64,000 nt of DNA from Caryophanales bacterium UBA5603 (GCA_002424815.1 DILB01000002.1:76838-140837); one strand, 5' to 3'. Numbered from the stretch's first letter, positions 44,155-53,954 are shown. Made by a program: numbers and translations. Notes: generated by a model not told the origin, from the sequence alone.

Positions 44155-45318
44155 TTAAGTATTCGAAAATATGTTTGAAATGTTAAAAAATTCTTGTATA
44201 AGCAAATGTGTTAAACCTAATACGTTTGTTTTTGATTTAAATTTGGATGTCGTTAGAAGATCAAGATTCATGATTTTTGAGCGCAACTGATTTTTAATTA
44301 ATGAAATACTTTCACTGATTTCTTCAACAATCAAACTACTTATAACTATTGCTTTTGGATTAAGGGTTTGCGCAATATTGTTAATAGCTATGCTCAAGTA
44401 GTTAATAAATTCATTATAGACTTGGATGACATTGACATCGCCAGTTTTGTACTTTTTTATGAACGTTTCTAAAGTGATGGTTTCGTTTGTCAATTCGAAG
44501 TAACGCTCAATTATAGCGTCATTTGCAATATATCTTTCAAGGCAGCCTTTGTTTCCGCAAATACATTGCTTCCCATCAGGAACAATAATACTATGTCCAA
44601 ATTCTCCGGCATATCCATCATTTCCTGTGTACAACGTATGTCCAATAATAATACCTGCACCTACACCTGTTCCAATATTTAACGATACTAAATTTTCATA
44701 ATCGGGATAAGATATTTTTTCTCCTAACGCCGAAATATTTGCTTCATTCTCTACATACGTCTTAATTCCACTATAGTCTTCGATAATCTTTTTGAGTTCA
44801 ATGTCTTTCCAGGAATTAAATGTTGTAAATTTGATTTTTTTATCTTTTGATAGGATTCCGTATACACCAATTCCGATTCCAATGATTCCATAGACAGAAT
44901 CAAAAGTGTTTTGCTTTAGATCATCGATTGTTTTCATCAGTGTTGAAAGATATGTAAAAAACTCCGAACCGGGAATTGGCTTTCTTATTTCATAAAGAAT
45001 TTCACCATATAAATTTGTTATTATAGCATATAACTCTCTAGGAAGAAGTTCAACACTAAAAATACGACCTGCATTTTTATTTAGTTCAATTACATTCGCA
45101 CTACGGCCTGCAGTTCGAATAGTTCTATTAGTCTCTAATACAAATTTAAGATTAACTAGTTCTTGAACAATCGATGATATGGTCGCTTTATTTAATGTAG
45201 TTAATTTAGATAATTCAATTCTTGAAGTTTCGCGAATCTCAATCATTTTTTCTAAGACAAGCTGCATATTAATCATTTTAACAGATTTCGAGTTTGCAGT
45301 ATGAACGATGGGTAACAC
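44155..45318 (-). CDS. xylR: ROK-family xylose-operon regulator
   Basis: 387 residues. An N-terminal winged helix (ELSKLTTLNKATISSIVQELVNLKFV) precedes a ROK domain with GIGIGVYGIL, LNIGTGVGAGIII and the zinc motif CICGNKGCLE after GEFGHSIIVPDG. This is the architecture of XylR-type repressors that release DNA when xylose binds, and it diverges from xylA. The frame starts with GTG at 45318 without a well-spaced ribosome site; the next ATG (14 residues in) would cut conserved TANSKSVKMINMQLVLE, so the GTG is kept. The ligand is inferred from location. Confidence 0.85.
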   Translation of the reverse strand: MLPIVHTANSKSVKMINMQLVLEKMIEIRETSRIELSKLTTLNKATISSIVQELVNLKFVLETNRTIRTAGRSANVIELNKNAGRIFSVELLPRELYAIITNLYGEILYEIRKPIPGSEFFTYLSTLMKTIDDLKQNTFDSVYGIIGIGIGVYGILSKDKKIKFTTFNSWKDIELKKIIEDYSGIKTYVENEANISALGEKISYPDYENLVSLNIGTGVGAGIIIGHTLYTGNDGYAGEFGHSIIVPDGKQCICGNKGCLERYIANDAIIERYFELTNETITLETFIKKYKTGDVNVIQVYNEFINYLSIAINNIAQTLNPKAIVISSLIVEEISESISLIKNQLRSKIMNLDLLTTSKFKSKTNVLGLTHLLIQEFFNISNIFSNT

Positions 45319-45355
45319 CTCGCTTTATATAGAGTACAATATGATTTTAGCATAA

Positions 45356-45384
45356 TTGGACCAGTATGAACATTAATTTATAAT
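45356..45384 (+). promoter_or_regulatory. Promoter of the xylose operon
   Basis: TTGGAC (45356-45361), 17-base spacer, perfect TATAAT (45379-45384), with AGGAGGAA before the xylA ATG. No copy of the CTTAATTT-N5-TTAAACTA element is seen here. Confidence 0.8.
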
Positions 45385-45417
45385 TATGAATATAAAAATA
45401 TATTAGGAGGAACTTGT

Positions 45418-46734
45418 ATGTATTTCGATAAGTATGGACCAATAAAATATGAAGGAAAATTAAGTAATAATCCATTTTCGTTTAAATATTATAATAAGGA
45501 CGAAATGATTCTTGGAAAACCAATGAAAGAGCATTTAAAGTTTTCAATGGCTTATTGGCATACAATGACAGGAGCCGGCACAGATCCATTTGGTGCAGAG
45601 ACTATAGACCGGCCATGGGATGATGTGAATTTGAGTGGAATTGATCAAGCAAAAGCGCGAATTAATGCTGCTTTTGAATTTATGCAAGTTATGGGATTTG
45701 AATATTTTTGTTTTCATGATCGCGATATTGCTCCCGAAGGAAAAAACCTTGCTGAAACTAACAAAAATCTCGATGAAATTGTTGATTTAATTGAAAAGAA
45801 AATGGCAGAAACAGGCATAAAATTACTCTGGGGAACGGCGAATGCTTTTGGTCACAAACGATATGTTAACGGAGCTTCCACGAGTCCAAATGCTGATGTT
45901 TTTGCTTATGCAGCTGCTCAAATCAAAAAAGCAATTGAAATAACAAAAAGATTAAATGGTAGTGGATATGTATTTTGGGGTGGGCGAGAAGGTTATGAAA
46001 CTCTACTCAATACCAATATGAAACTTGAACAAGAGAATTTTGCACGGCTTTTGCAAATGGCAGTTGATTATGCGAAAAAAATTGGTTTCGATGGACAATT
46101 TTATATTGAACCTAAGCCAAAAGAACCAACAAAACATCAGTATGATTTTGATTGTGCAACGGTTATTTCATTCCTAGTTAAATATAATCTAGACAAACAT
46201 TTCAAACTTAATATTGAAACAAACCATGCAACGCTCGCCATGCATACAATAAATCATGAAATTCGGATTGCCGCAGATAACAACATGTTGGGTAGTGTAG
46301 ATGCTAACCAAGGGGATTTGTTATTAGGTTGGGATACCGATCAATTTCCAACCAATATTTATGATACTACGTTGGTTATGTATGAAATAATACGTGCTGG
46401 TGGTCTAAAAACAGGCGGTCTTAACTTTGATGCAAAACCTAGAAGAGCCTCCTTTGAATTAGATGATATGTTACTATCACATATAGCCGGAATGGACGCA
46501 TTTGCTGCAGGATTAAGAATTGCTGCCAAACTTTGGGAAGATCAAATTCTTGAAATAAATTTAGAAAACAGATATTCGTCTTATAAATCCGGAATTGGGA
46601 AAAAAATCATCAATAGAGAAGTAGGGTTTATAGAACTAGAGTCTTATGTTTTTAATAAGATTGAAATGGATAAAAACGAGTCTGGAAAACAAGAATATTT
46701 AGAGTCAATCATTAACCAATATATCTTGAAATAG
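45418..46734 (+). CDS. xylA: Xylose isomerase
   Basis: Converts D-xylose to D-xylulose in the cytoplasm, 438 residues, the length of class II enzymes. Catalytic H100 and D103 in FCFHDRDIAPEG, W47/H48 in SMAYWHTMTGAGTDPFG, the metal-binding region FYIEPKPKEPTKHQYD and DANQGD are present. It is the first gene of xylA-xylB-xylG-xylH-xylF and begins after a strong AGGAGG site. Confidence 0.97.
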   Translation: MYFDKYGPIKYEGKLSNNPFSFKYYNKDEMILGKPMKEHLKFSMAYWHTMTGAGTDPFGAETIDRPWDDVNLSGIDQAKARINAAFEFMQVMGFEYFCFHDRDIAPEGKNLAETNKNLDEIVDLIEKKMAETGIKLLWGTANAFGHKRYVNGASTSPNADVFAYAAAQIKKAIEITKRLNGSGYVFWGGREGYETLLNTNMKLEQENFARLLQMAVDYAKKIGFDGQFYIEPKPKEPTKHQYDFDCATVISFLVKYNLDKHFKLNIETNHATLAMHTINHEIRIAADNNMLGSVDANQGDLLLGWDTDQFPTNIYDTTLVMYEIIRAGGLKTGGLNFDAKPRRASFELDDMLLSHIAGMDAFAAGLRIAAKLWEDQILEINLENRYSSYKSGIGKKIINREVGFIELESYVFNKIEMDKNESGKQEYLESIINQYILK

Positions 46735-46742
46735 GTGATACA

Positions 46743-48200
46743 ATGTATGTCGGAGTCGATCTTGGAACATCGAGTGTCAAACTAATTTTAGCGGACATGT
46801 TTGGAAAAATTCATAAATCAATCGTAAAAAAATACGAAGTAATTATGAAAAAAGAATCATGGAGTGAACAAAATCCAATTGATTGGTACCGGCAAACCTT
46901 AATCGGTCTTAAAGAATTAATTTCTGGTAATGAAGAATTAATTAAAGGTATCAGTTTTTCTGGTCAGATGCATGGATTAACTCTACTTGATAAAAATGAC
47001 AACATTATTCGAAACGCTATTTTATGGAACGATCAACGTTCAACAAAAGAGGTCGAATACATTAATAAGATATTTGGAATCAATAATGTCATGGATTGTA
47101 CTGGTAATATTGCTTTGACTGGACTTACTTTACCTAAATTACTGTGGGTAAAAGAGAATGAACCTGAAAATTATAAAAAAATAAATAAAGTTTTACTACC
47201 GAAGGATTATTTGGTTTATAAATTGACTAAACGCTTCGTTTCTGACGTAAGCGATACATCTGGAACTTTATACTTCGATGTAAAAAACAAATGCTATTCA
47301 CAACGAATGCTTGAAATGACCGATTTAGATATATCATGTTTTCCTGAAGTACACGAAAGTTATGAAATGATAGGAAATTTAACCAATGAAGCAAAAGCTT
47401 TCTTAAAAATAACGCATGATGTCTCGGTAATAGCTGGAGGCGGAGATCAGGCAGTTGGGGCTGTTGGACTTGGAATTGTCAACAATAATGATGCGAACAT
47501 TTCATTAGGAACCAGTGGCGTCATCTTTGTTAGTACTGATAAATATTCCCTTGACTATCGTAGTCATTTCCAAAATTATGCTCATGCAAATGGTAAATAT
47601 CATGTAATGGCTGTTATGTTAAGTGCAGCAGGTGCTATTGAATGGTTCAATAGCAATGTAATTGGCAATGAAAGTTATGATTATTTATTTGATTCAATTA
47701 GTAAAATTGATAGCAAGCAAGATTTATTTTTTCTTCCATATTTAATGGGTGAAAGATCTCCGATAAATGATCCGTCCGCAAAAGGTGTTTTTATTGGATT
47801 ATCAATGAAACATACAAGATATGATATGGCTAGAAGTGTCATTGAAGGTATCACGTTCGCGTTGAAGGATTCGATGAATTTGTTTAAATCAATGGGAATG
47901 GTAATATCTAGAATTAAGATTACAGGCGGCGGATCCAAGAGTAGTTTTTGGTGCCAATTAATTGCAGATGTAATGAATGTTGAAGTTCATACCACCACTT
48001 CTGATGAAGGACCTGCTTTTGGAGCAGCCATATTAGCGATGGTAGGATGTGGTGTTTATCCAAATGTTGAAACCGCATGCAAAGCATTGATTAAAACTAA
48101 AGAAATTTATATTCCCAATGGAATTCAATCAGAGATTTACAAAGAAAAGTATCTGAAATATATAAAAATATATCCTGCAGTCAAGCATCTATTTTATTAA
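46743..48200 (+). CDS. xylB: Xylulokinase
   Basis: FGGY-family kinase phosphorylating D-xylulose to xylulose 5-phosphate, 485 residues. N-terminal phosphate loop VGVDLGTSSVKL, the xylulose-binding SGQMHGLTLLD, SLGTSGVIFVS and the C-terminal ATP site ITGGGSKSSFWCQLIADV. Starts 8 bases after xylA with AGGTGA. Followed by a large intergenic hairpin. Confidence 0.95.
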   Translation: MYVGVDLGTSSVKLILADMFGKIHKSIVKKYEVIMKKESWSEQNPIDWYRQTLIGLKELISGNEELIKGISFSGQMHGLTLLDKNDNIIRNAILWNDQRSTKEVEYINKIFGINNVMDCTGNIALTGLTLPKLLWVKENEPENYKKINKVLLPKDYLVYKLTKRFVSDVSDTSGTLYFDVKNKCYSQRMLEMTDLDISCFPEVHESYEMIGNLTNEAKAFLKITHDVSVIAGGGDQAVGAVGLGIVNNNDANISLGTSGVIFVSTDKYSLDYRSHFQNYAHANGKYHVMAVMLSAAGAIEWFNSNVIGNESYDYLFDSISKIDSKQDLFFLPYLMGERSPINDPSAKGVFIGLSMKHTRYDMARSVIEGITFALKDSMNLFKSMGMVISRIKITGGGSKSSFWCQLIADVMNVEVHTTTSDEGPAFGAAILAMVGCGVYPNVETACKALIKTKEIYIPNGIQSEIYKEKYLKYIKIYPAVKHLFY

Positions 48201-48203
48201 TTA

Positions 48204-48240
48204 GATGCATTCAGATGTCACCTCCGCATCTGAATGCATC
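48204..48240 (+). promoter_or_regulatory. 14-bp perfect hairpin with anti-Shine-Dalgarno loop
   Basis: GATGCATTCAGATG (48204-48217) pairs with CATCTGAATGCATC (48227-48240). The 9-base loop TCACCTCCG carries the anti-Shine-Dalgarno sequence of 16S rRNA and can also pair with GAGGT of the xylG ribosome site 25 bases downstream. There is no T-run, so it is probably not an intrinsic terminator. Confidence 0.6.
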
Positions 48241-48273
48241 AAGATTCTTAAGTCTAATATAAAAGAGGTAATG

Positions 48274-49794
48274 ATGGAAAATAAAGATATTTTAATCATG
48301 AAATCAATCTCGAAATCATTCCCTGGGGTAAAAGCCTTAGATGATGTTAATTTAAATGTAGAAAGAGGAGAAGTACACTTTATTGTTGGTGAAAACGGAG
48401 CTGGGAAATCAACTTTAATGAAGGTGCTTAGTGGAATTTATCACGCGGGAACTTATAATGGAGATATTATTTTTGATAATGAAATTAAACATTTTCATGG
48501 AATAAATGATTCTGTTAATTGTGGAATTGTAATTATAAATCAAGAATTGGCATTATTCCCAAACATGACAGTTTATGAAAATATCTTTGTTGGGCATGAA
48601 GTCCGCAAAAATGGTTCAATTATTGATTGGGATCAAACAAAAAAACAAGCCAAAAAATATTTGAAAATGGTAGGACTTGACATCGATATTTATGAATTAG
48701 CCGGGTCATTAAGTGTTGGGAAGCAACAGCTAATTGAAATCGCAAAAGCATTAAGTCATAATGTTCGTCTTCTGATTTTAGATGAACCGACAGCTGCATT
48801 AAATGAAGACGACAGCGCTAATCTCCTTCGACTACTTATAGAGTTAAAAAAAGACGGAATAACATCTATTATGATTTCCCATAAATTGAAAGAGGTTGAG
48901 GCAATAGCGGATTCTTTGACGGTACTTAGAGACGGAAAAACAATCATTAGAATGAATCGTTCTGAAATTAATGAGCAAGAAATAATTCGTAATATGGTTG
49001 GACGTGAGATTGAAGATATTTTCCCAAAAAGGCCAAAATTCATGGGTGGAGAAGTCGTATTAGAGACAGTCCATTTAAATGCTTTTGATAAAGAAAAAAA
49101 TCGATACATTGTCAATGATGTCAATATAAAAGTAAGAAAAGGCGAAGTTGTTGGCATCTCGGGTTTAATGGGGGCCGGAAGAACTGAAATAGCATTGACC
49201 ATTTTTGGTAATCCTCTAAATTATAAAACTTCAGGAAGCACCATTGTGTTTGGAAAAGTTGTCAATCTCAATTCTCCAAAAGCTGCTATTGATCACGGTA
49301 TCGCATATGTATCAGAGGATAGAAAAAGAACGGGTTTAATTCTAACCGAAACAATCAGTCAGAATGTCACTATATCTGCGCTTCAAAGAATATCAAAACA
49401 TGGTGTTCTAAAATTTATAGAACAAGCAATACTTGCAGAAAAATATGTTAAAGACCTCGATATAAGAACGCCATCAATTTTACAAATTGTTAAGAATTTA
49501 AGTGGCGGAAATCAACAAAAAGTTCAAGTAGCAAAATGGTTGTGTGTTGAACCGAAAATACTTATTCTTGATGAACCAACCAGAGGAATTGATGTTGGAG
49601 CAAAATATGAGATTTATACAATTATCAATGAGTTGATTGCTAAAGGCATGAGTATAATTATCATATCGTCTGAACTTCCAGAAATTCTTGGCATGTGCGA
49701 TCGCATTTATGTCATTGCTGAAGGTAATCAGACCGCTGAATTCAACATTGAAGATGCAACGCCAGAAAAAATTATGGAAAAGGCAACTATTTAG
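48274..49794 (+). CDS. xylG: Xylose ABC transporter ATP-binding protein
   Basis: Double ABC ATPase of the sugar (CUT2) type, 506 residues. First domain: Walker A GENGAGKST, signature LSVGKQQLIEIAKAL, Walker B LLILDEPTAAL. Second domain: degenerate Walker A GLMGAGRTE, signature LSGGNQQKVQVAKWL, Walker B ILILDEPTRGID. The ATG at 48274 is preferred (AAGAGG 5 bases upstream); an ATG at 48271 is too close, and the frame's earlier ATG at 48205 lies in the hairpin. Location gives the xylose assignment. Confidence 0.9.
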   Translation: MENKDILIMKSISKSFPGVKALDDVNLNVERGEVHFIVGENGAGKSTLMKVLSGIYHAGTYNGDIIFDNEIKHFHGINDSVNCGIVIINQELALFPNMTVYENIFVGHEVRKNGSIIDWDQTKKQAKKYLKMVGLDIDIYELAGSLSVGKQQLIEIAKALSHNVRLLILDEPTAALNEDDSANLLRLLIELKKDGITSIMISHKLKEVEAIADSLTVLRDGKTIIRMNRSEINEQEIIRNMVGREIEDIFPKRPKFMGGEVVLETVHLNAFDKEKNRYIVNDVNIKVRKGEVVGISGLMGAGRTEIALTIFGNPLNYKTSGSTIVFGKVVNLNSPKAAIDHGIAYVSEDRKRTGLILTETISQNVTISALQRISKHGVLKFIEQAILAEKYVKDLDIRTPSILQIVKNLSGGNQQKVQVAKWLCVEPKILILDEPTRGIDVGAKYEIYTIINELIAKGMSIIIISSELPEILGMCDRIYVIAEGNQTAEFNIEDATPEKIMEKATI

Positions 49795-49803
49795 GAGGCT
49801 GAC

Positions 49804-51222
49804 ATGAAAAAAATCAATCCTATACTTCGATATTTCTATACATTGATTTCGATGTTTAGATCAAATATACGTGATTATGGAATGTACATTGCTCTCGTCG
49901 TTATTATTATCATCTTCACTATCCTTACTAACGGTGTGTTTCTTGGACCAATTAACTTTACAAATTTATTAAATCAGACCGCCTATGTTGCTGTGCTTGC
50001 AGTAGGGATGACACTTGTTATCGTCACTCGTCAAATAGATTTATCAGTAGGGTTTCTTGGAGCTTATTTGGGCGCATATGTTGTTGTCGCGGTTGAAAAT
50101 CGTGATCAGAGAGTTTGGTTAGCAATCGTTTCTGCATTAATCATTACCATTGTCGTAGGAGCAATCAAAGGATTTGCAATTGCAAAGATTAAAGTACCAT
50201 CTTTCGTTGTCACTTTAGCGGGGATGTTCATATTTAAAGGGTTGTTAATGATTGAAACCTCTAATCGAACAATTCCAACTTCGAATGAGTTTTTTAATAA
50301 AGTTGGTATTGGCTATTTGAATACCATTAAAATTGGAAACGTCGATATTTTAACTTTGTCTATGGGATTGCTATTGATATTAGTCGTTGTTATAGGGTCA
50401 CTCAGATCAAGAAAGAAAAAGAAATCTTTAGGGATACCAAATGAAAGAATAGAGATATTTGCAACCAAAATAGTTGCAATGTCAGCGGTTATTTTCTTCT
50501 TATCTTACAGTCTTGCAACTTATAAAGGGGTATCGTATCTGCTTCTAATTACTATTGTAGTTGTAGCCATTTATTACTTTATTACCACACAGACCGTCCT
50601 TGGAAGAAGGATATATGCTGTTGGTGGCAACCCTGAAGCTGCAGAGTTATCGGGAATAAGTGTTGAAAAAATCATTATCTTCGTGTTTATATCTATGGGA
50701 ATTTTGGCATTGATTTCAGGTGTTATGTATGCTTCTAGAATGCAAAATACTTCTCCGAATCACGGACCATTTTGGGAACTCTATGCAATCGCTGCCGCGT
50801 ATATTGGTGGCACTTCAGCCAATGGTGGTTTTGGAAAGATCGTAAATGCTGTTATTGGATCCATTGTTATCATGTCACTTAAGAACGGTATGGCTCTTGC
50901 TGGTGTTGATGCTAATATTGAACCAATCGTTTTAGGAAGTGTTTTATTATTAGCGGTCGTGTTTGATATTTATACAAGAAACGTTCGTGGTATCGATATG
51001 GTTGGAATTCATTATGCAAATATCATTTATAAAAAACAATTAAAAGATACTTTATTTGAATATAAAAAAACAAAAACTGAACTTGAATTAGCTAGAAAAG
51101 AAAGCCGAAATAATCTTTTAGAGTATGAGTATAAATTTACAAATGTTTCTGGTGAATTATCACGAATTAAAGAAACCATAAGAGCATCCAAAGAGGATGA
51201 TTACCAATCGCTTATAAAATAA
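49804..51222 (+). CDS. xylH: Xylose ABC transporter permease with C-terminal extension
   Basis: 472-residue CUT2 permease. Motifs: NQTAYVAVLAVGMTLVIVTRQIDLSVG, the typical AVGGNPEAAELSGIS coupling segment and GGTSANGGFGKI. It is longer than usual for this family. After the last membrane segment come about 65 residues, rich in Lys/Glu with helical heptads (ELELARKESRNNLLEYEYKF...), that look like a cytoplasmic coiled coil. Starts 9 bases after xylG with AGGAGG. A weak GTACA/TGTAC hairpin follows it before xylF. Confidence 0.9.
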   Translation: MKKINPILRYFYTLISMFRSNIRDYGMYIALVVIIIIFTILTNGVFLGPINFTNLLNQTAYVAVLAVGMTLVIVTRQIDLSVGFLGAYLGAYVVVAVENRDQRVWLAIVSALIITIVVGAIKGFAIAKIKVPSFVVTLAGMFIFKGLLMIETSNRTIPTSNEFFNKVGIGYLNTIKIGNVDILTLSMGLLLILVVVIGSLRSRKKKKSLGIPNERIEIFATKIVAMSAVIFFLSYSLATYKGVSYLLLITIVVVAIYYFITTQTVLGRRIYAVGGNPEAAELSGISVEKIIIFVFISMGILALISGVMYASRMQNTSPNHGPFWELYAIAAAYIGGTSANGGFGKIVNAVIGSIVIMSLKNGMALAGVDANIEPIVLGSVLLLAVVFDIYTRNVRGIDMVGIHYANIIYKKQLKDTLFEYKKTKTELELARKESRNNLLEYEYKFTNVSGELSRIKETIRASKEDDYQSLIK

Positions 51223-51279
51223 AAGAAAATTATGGTACAGTCAAAATGTACTTTAATTAAATAAAAAAAGGAGAAAAAA

Positions 51280-52470
51280 ATGAAAAAGTTTACGATTTTA
51301 GTGTTTGGTTTAATGTTTTTACTCAGTTTGTCTTTAACCGGTTGCAATCAAAATTCAATTAAAATCGGTGTTGTTCTTCCTGATGCTTCGGAAGAAAGAT
51401 GGGCAAACCAAGATGGTGCTTTCTTTATAACAGAACTTAATAAACTCGGAGCTGGTTACGAGTATGAAATTCTGTTTAGCGAAGGCGACGAATCTAAAGA
51501 AGTTCAAAACGTCGAAGCTTTAATTGCTAAAGGAGCACAAGTAATCATTATTACTGTTGAAGGATCTGGCGCAGGCGCTGTTCAAGCAGCAAAAGATGCT
51601 GGAGTAGTCTTGATTGCTCACGACCGTATGGCGAAAAAAGATTTAACGACTATCGCAAATTACTATACTACTTTCAATAGTTGGAATGTTGGTAAAGCAA
51701 TGGGCGAACACTTGGTTGATGAAGCAACCGCTAATGGTTGTACAAGTTCAAACAAATGTGATTTAGCTATATTTGCTGGTAGAGTTGCAGACTGGCCTAA
51801 TGCTACGTATTTCTTTGGTGGTGCATTTGAAGAAATTCAACCAAAACTTAGTATTTTTAATATTATCAATATTAATGATACCTTTAGTGGACTTTCTTTA
51901 TACACTGAGGCAACATTCAATGATGCTGCAAAAAACGCATTGCAAACAGCTATGTTACCAGTTGATACCGACTGGAATGCTGAAACCGCAGCAACAAAAG
52001 CTGCAGCAGTTGTTGCTCAACTTGGTTCAACTGATAAGTCAGGCAAAGACGTATATGTCTTAGCTCCAAACGATGACACTTCAGCAGCAATTCGTCAAGA
52101 ATTTGCAAAAATGCCAAAACCTTATGCGAATTATTACACGACTGGTCAAGATGCTTCAGATGTTACTTTAGCAAGCTTAATGGGCGACCCAATTAAGGGT
52201 AAAGGAACTCAAACCATGACGGTTTTCAAAGATACTTCTAAATTAGTTGCAAACTCAGTTAGAATAGCTAAGAATATTATCGATGGAAAAGCAGGTCTTG
52301 ATGGACTAACTGCTGGACCGAAGATTGATGGTGTTGACACTGCTTATACAGCAATCGACGTATTGACGATTGATAACAAGCAACATACTTATGATTTAAT
52401 TTTCAAAACAGGATATAAAGACAAAAATTCATCAACTTTTAGCAATATTAACTTTACACCTTATCAATAA
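51280..52470 (+). CDS. xylF: Xylose-binding lipoprotein
   Basis: 396 residues. Lipoprotein signal: MKKFTILVFGLMFLLSLSLTGC with the lipidated Cys at 22. The mature part is a periplasmic-binding-protein fold with KIGVVLPDASEERWANQDGAFF, IIITVEGSGAGAVQAAKDAGVVLIAHDR and TTGQDAS, as in XylF-type proteins. It is last in the operon, which is unusual since binding proteins often come first; it has its own very strong ribosome site (AAAAGGAG). Followed by a terminator. Confidence 0.9.
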   Translation: MKKFTILVFGLMFLLSLSLTGCNQNSIKIGVVLPDASEERWANQDGAFFITELNKLGAGYEYEILFSEGDESKEVQNVEALIAKGAQVIIITVEGSGAGAVQAAKDAGVVLIAHDRMAKKDLTTIANYYTTFNSWNVGKAMGEHLVDEATANGCTSSNKCDLAIFAGRVADWPNATYFFGGAFEEIQPKLSIFNIININDTFSGLSLYTEATFNDAAKNALQTAMLPVDTDWNAETAATKAAAVVAQLGSTDKSGKDVYVLAPNDDTSAAIRQEFAKMPKPYANYYTTGQDASDVTLASLMGDPIKGKGTQTMTVFKDTSKLVANSVRIAKNIIDGKAGLDGLTAGPKIDGVDTAYTAIDVLTIDNKQHTYDLIFKTGYKDKNSSTFSNINFTPYQ

Positions 52471-52486
52471 TTAATCTTATATTACT

Positions 52487-52514
52487 AAACGGAAGCAATT
52501 TTGCTTCCGTTTTT
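52487..52514 (+). terminator. Terminator of the xylose operon
   Basis: AAACGGAAGC (52487-52496) and GCTTCCGTTT (52503-52512) around AATTTT, followed by TTC. Confidence 0.85.
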
Positions 52515-52576
52515 CTTTATAATTATAATTATTTTAAACAAGCTAAATTACATTTTAAATTTAAAGATAATCCTAA

Positions 52577-52628
52577 TTGACATTATTATAAAATTGTTAT
52601 AGTATATGATTGCTATATCGATAATCAT
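52577..52628 (+). promoter_or_regulatory. Promoter with adjacent inverted repeat
   Basis: Perfect TTGACA (52577-52582), 17 bases, TAGTAT (52600-52605). Directly after it ATGATT (52606-52611) and AATCAT (52623-52628) form an inverted repeat with an 11-base gap over the start point, an arrangement expected of a repressor site. Confidence 0.6.
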
Positions 52629-52660
52629 CTATATAATATAATTTTAGGAAGTATTTATAA

Positions 52661-53689
52661 ATGGAAACCATAAAAATTATTTTCACATGGCTAAATGATC
52701 AATTATTAAAGATGAATTGGCTTCAATCATTAGTAAATAATTTCTTATCAAATGTGCTTGGTTTTGATTCTGAATCTAAAATATTTGATAGCGTATCATT
52801 TTTTATGTATGATGTGATAAAAATATTGATTTTGTTAACTGTTCTTATCTTTATTTCTTCTTATATTCAGTCCTATTTTTCTCCCGAAAGAACCAGACGA
52901 ATACTCGGAAAATTTAAAGGTGTGCCTGCCAACATAATTGGAGCTTTGTTAGGAACAGTAACACCGTTTTGCTCCTGCTCTTCAATTCCTATTTTTATTG
53001 GATTTACAAAAGCTGGACTTCCAATTGGCGTCACTTTTTCATTTTTAATTTCTTCGCCGCTTGTTGATTTAGCTTCAGTAATCCTTTTAGCAAGTATTTT
53101 TAATTGGCGGATTGCAATTGCTTATGTTTTTGTCGGTTTGATTATTGCCGTTGTAGGCGGATCTGTTATCAGCGCATTTAAGATGGAAAAATATGTCGAA
53201 GATTTTGTAAGGGATCGAACGGGACTTGAGAATAGTTCTGATATTATTGAGTACAAGATGACACGGAAAGAACGAATCAGGTATGCACTAGATCAAGTTA
53301 AGGAAATTATCAAACGTGTTTGGGTTTATATTATTATTGGTGTTGGAATTGGAGCGGTAATACACGGATTTATACCTGAAGCATTTATTTCATTAATATT
53401 AGGGAAAGAAAATAGTTTTTCAGTCATCATAGCAACATTATTGGGAATACCTATGTACGCAGATATTTTTGGCACATTACCTATAGCAGAAGCTCTAGTA
53501 AACAAAGGAGTCGGAATAGGTACAGTACTTGCATTCATGATGGCGGTGACTGCACTTTCATTACCTTCAATAGTAATGCTAAAAAAAGTTATTAAAACTA
53601 AATTATTAATGACTTTTGTAGGAATTGTAACGATTGGAATTATTGTTGTTGGTTATTTATTCAATGGATTCGGTTTTTTATTTGCATAA
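52661..53689 (+). CDS. ArsP/UPF0718-type permease
   Basis: 342-residue membrane protein with about eight hydrophobic segments in two halves. The motif GTVTPFCSCSSIPIFIGFTKAGLPIGVTFSF is diagnostic of the permease family (DUF318) that includes ArsP, an exporter of trivalent organoarsenicals; the CSCSS cysteines are the conserved thiolates. Family members also occur without any arsenic link, so the substrate is uncertain. The small thioredoxin-like protein follows after 22 bases, the usual partner. No ArsR-type gene is present here. Confidence 0.87.
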   Translation: METIKIIFTWLNDQLLKMNWLQSLVNNFLSNVLGFDSESKIFDSVSFFMYDVIKILILLTVLIFISSYIQSYFSPERTRRILGKFKGVPANIIGALLGTVTPFCSCSSIPIFIGFTKAGLPIGVTFSFLISSPLVDLASVILLASIFNWRIAIAYVFVGLIIAVVGGSVISAFKMEKYVEDFVRDRTGLENSSDIIEYKMTRKERIRYALDQVKEIIKRVWVYIIIGVGIGAVIHGFIPEAFISLILGKENSFSVIIATLLGIPMYADIFGTLPIAEALVNKGVGIGTVLAFMMAVTALSLPSIVMLKKVIKTKLLMTFVGIVTIGIIVVGYLFNGFGFLFA

Positions 53690-53711
53690 ATTATAATAGG
53701 AGGTTTTAAAT

Positions 53712-53954
53712 ATGGAGATTAAAGTTTTGGGTTCAGGTTGTGCCAATTGTAAGAGACTATATCAATTTACTTTGCAAGCTGTTAGTGATTTAGCAATTGA
53801 TGCGGAAGTATTATATGTAACAGATATGCATGCAATTGCAGACTCGGGATTAATGCGTACTCCTGGATTGATAATTGACGGTAAAATAGTATCTTATGGC
53901 AGAGTTTCAACTGTTGATGAAATTAAAAACTTAATAAATAAAGCTAATATATAG
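53712..53954 (+). CDS. Small thioredoxin-like redox protein
   Basis: 80 residues, MTH895-type glutaredoxin/thioredoxin fold: MEIKVLGSGCANCKRLYQ with the CxxC pair at C10/C13, and the cis-proline region MRTPGLIIDGKIVSYGRV. Usually found with ArsP-like permeases, possibly reducing their substrate or their cysteines. AGGAGG lies 7 bases upstream of the ATG. Confidence 0.9.
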   Translation: MEIKVLGSGCANCKRLYQFTLQAVSDLAIDAEVLYVTDMHAIADSGLMRTPGLIIDGKIVSYGRVSTVDEIKNLINKANI

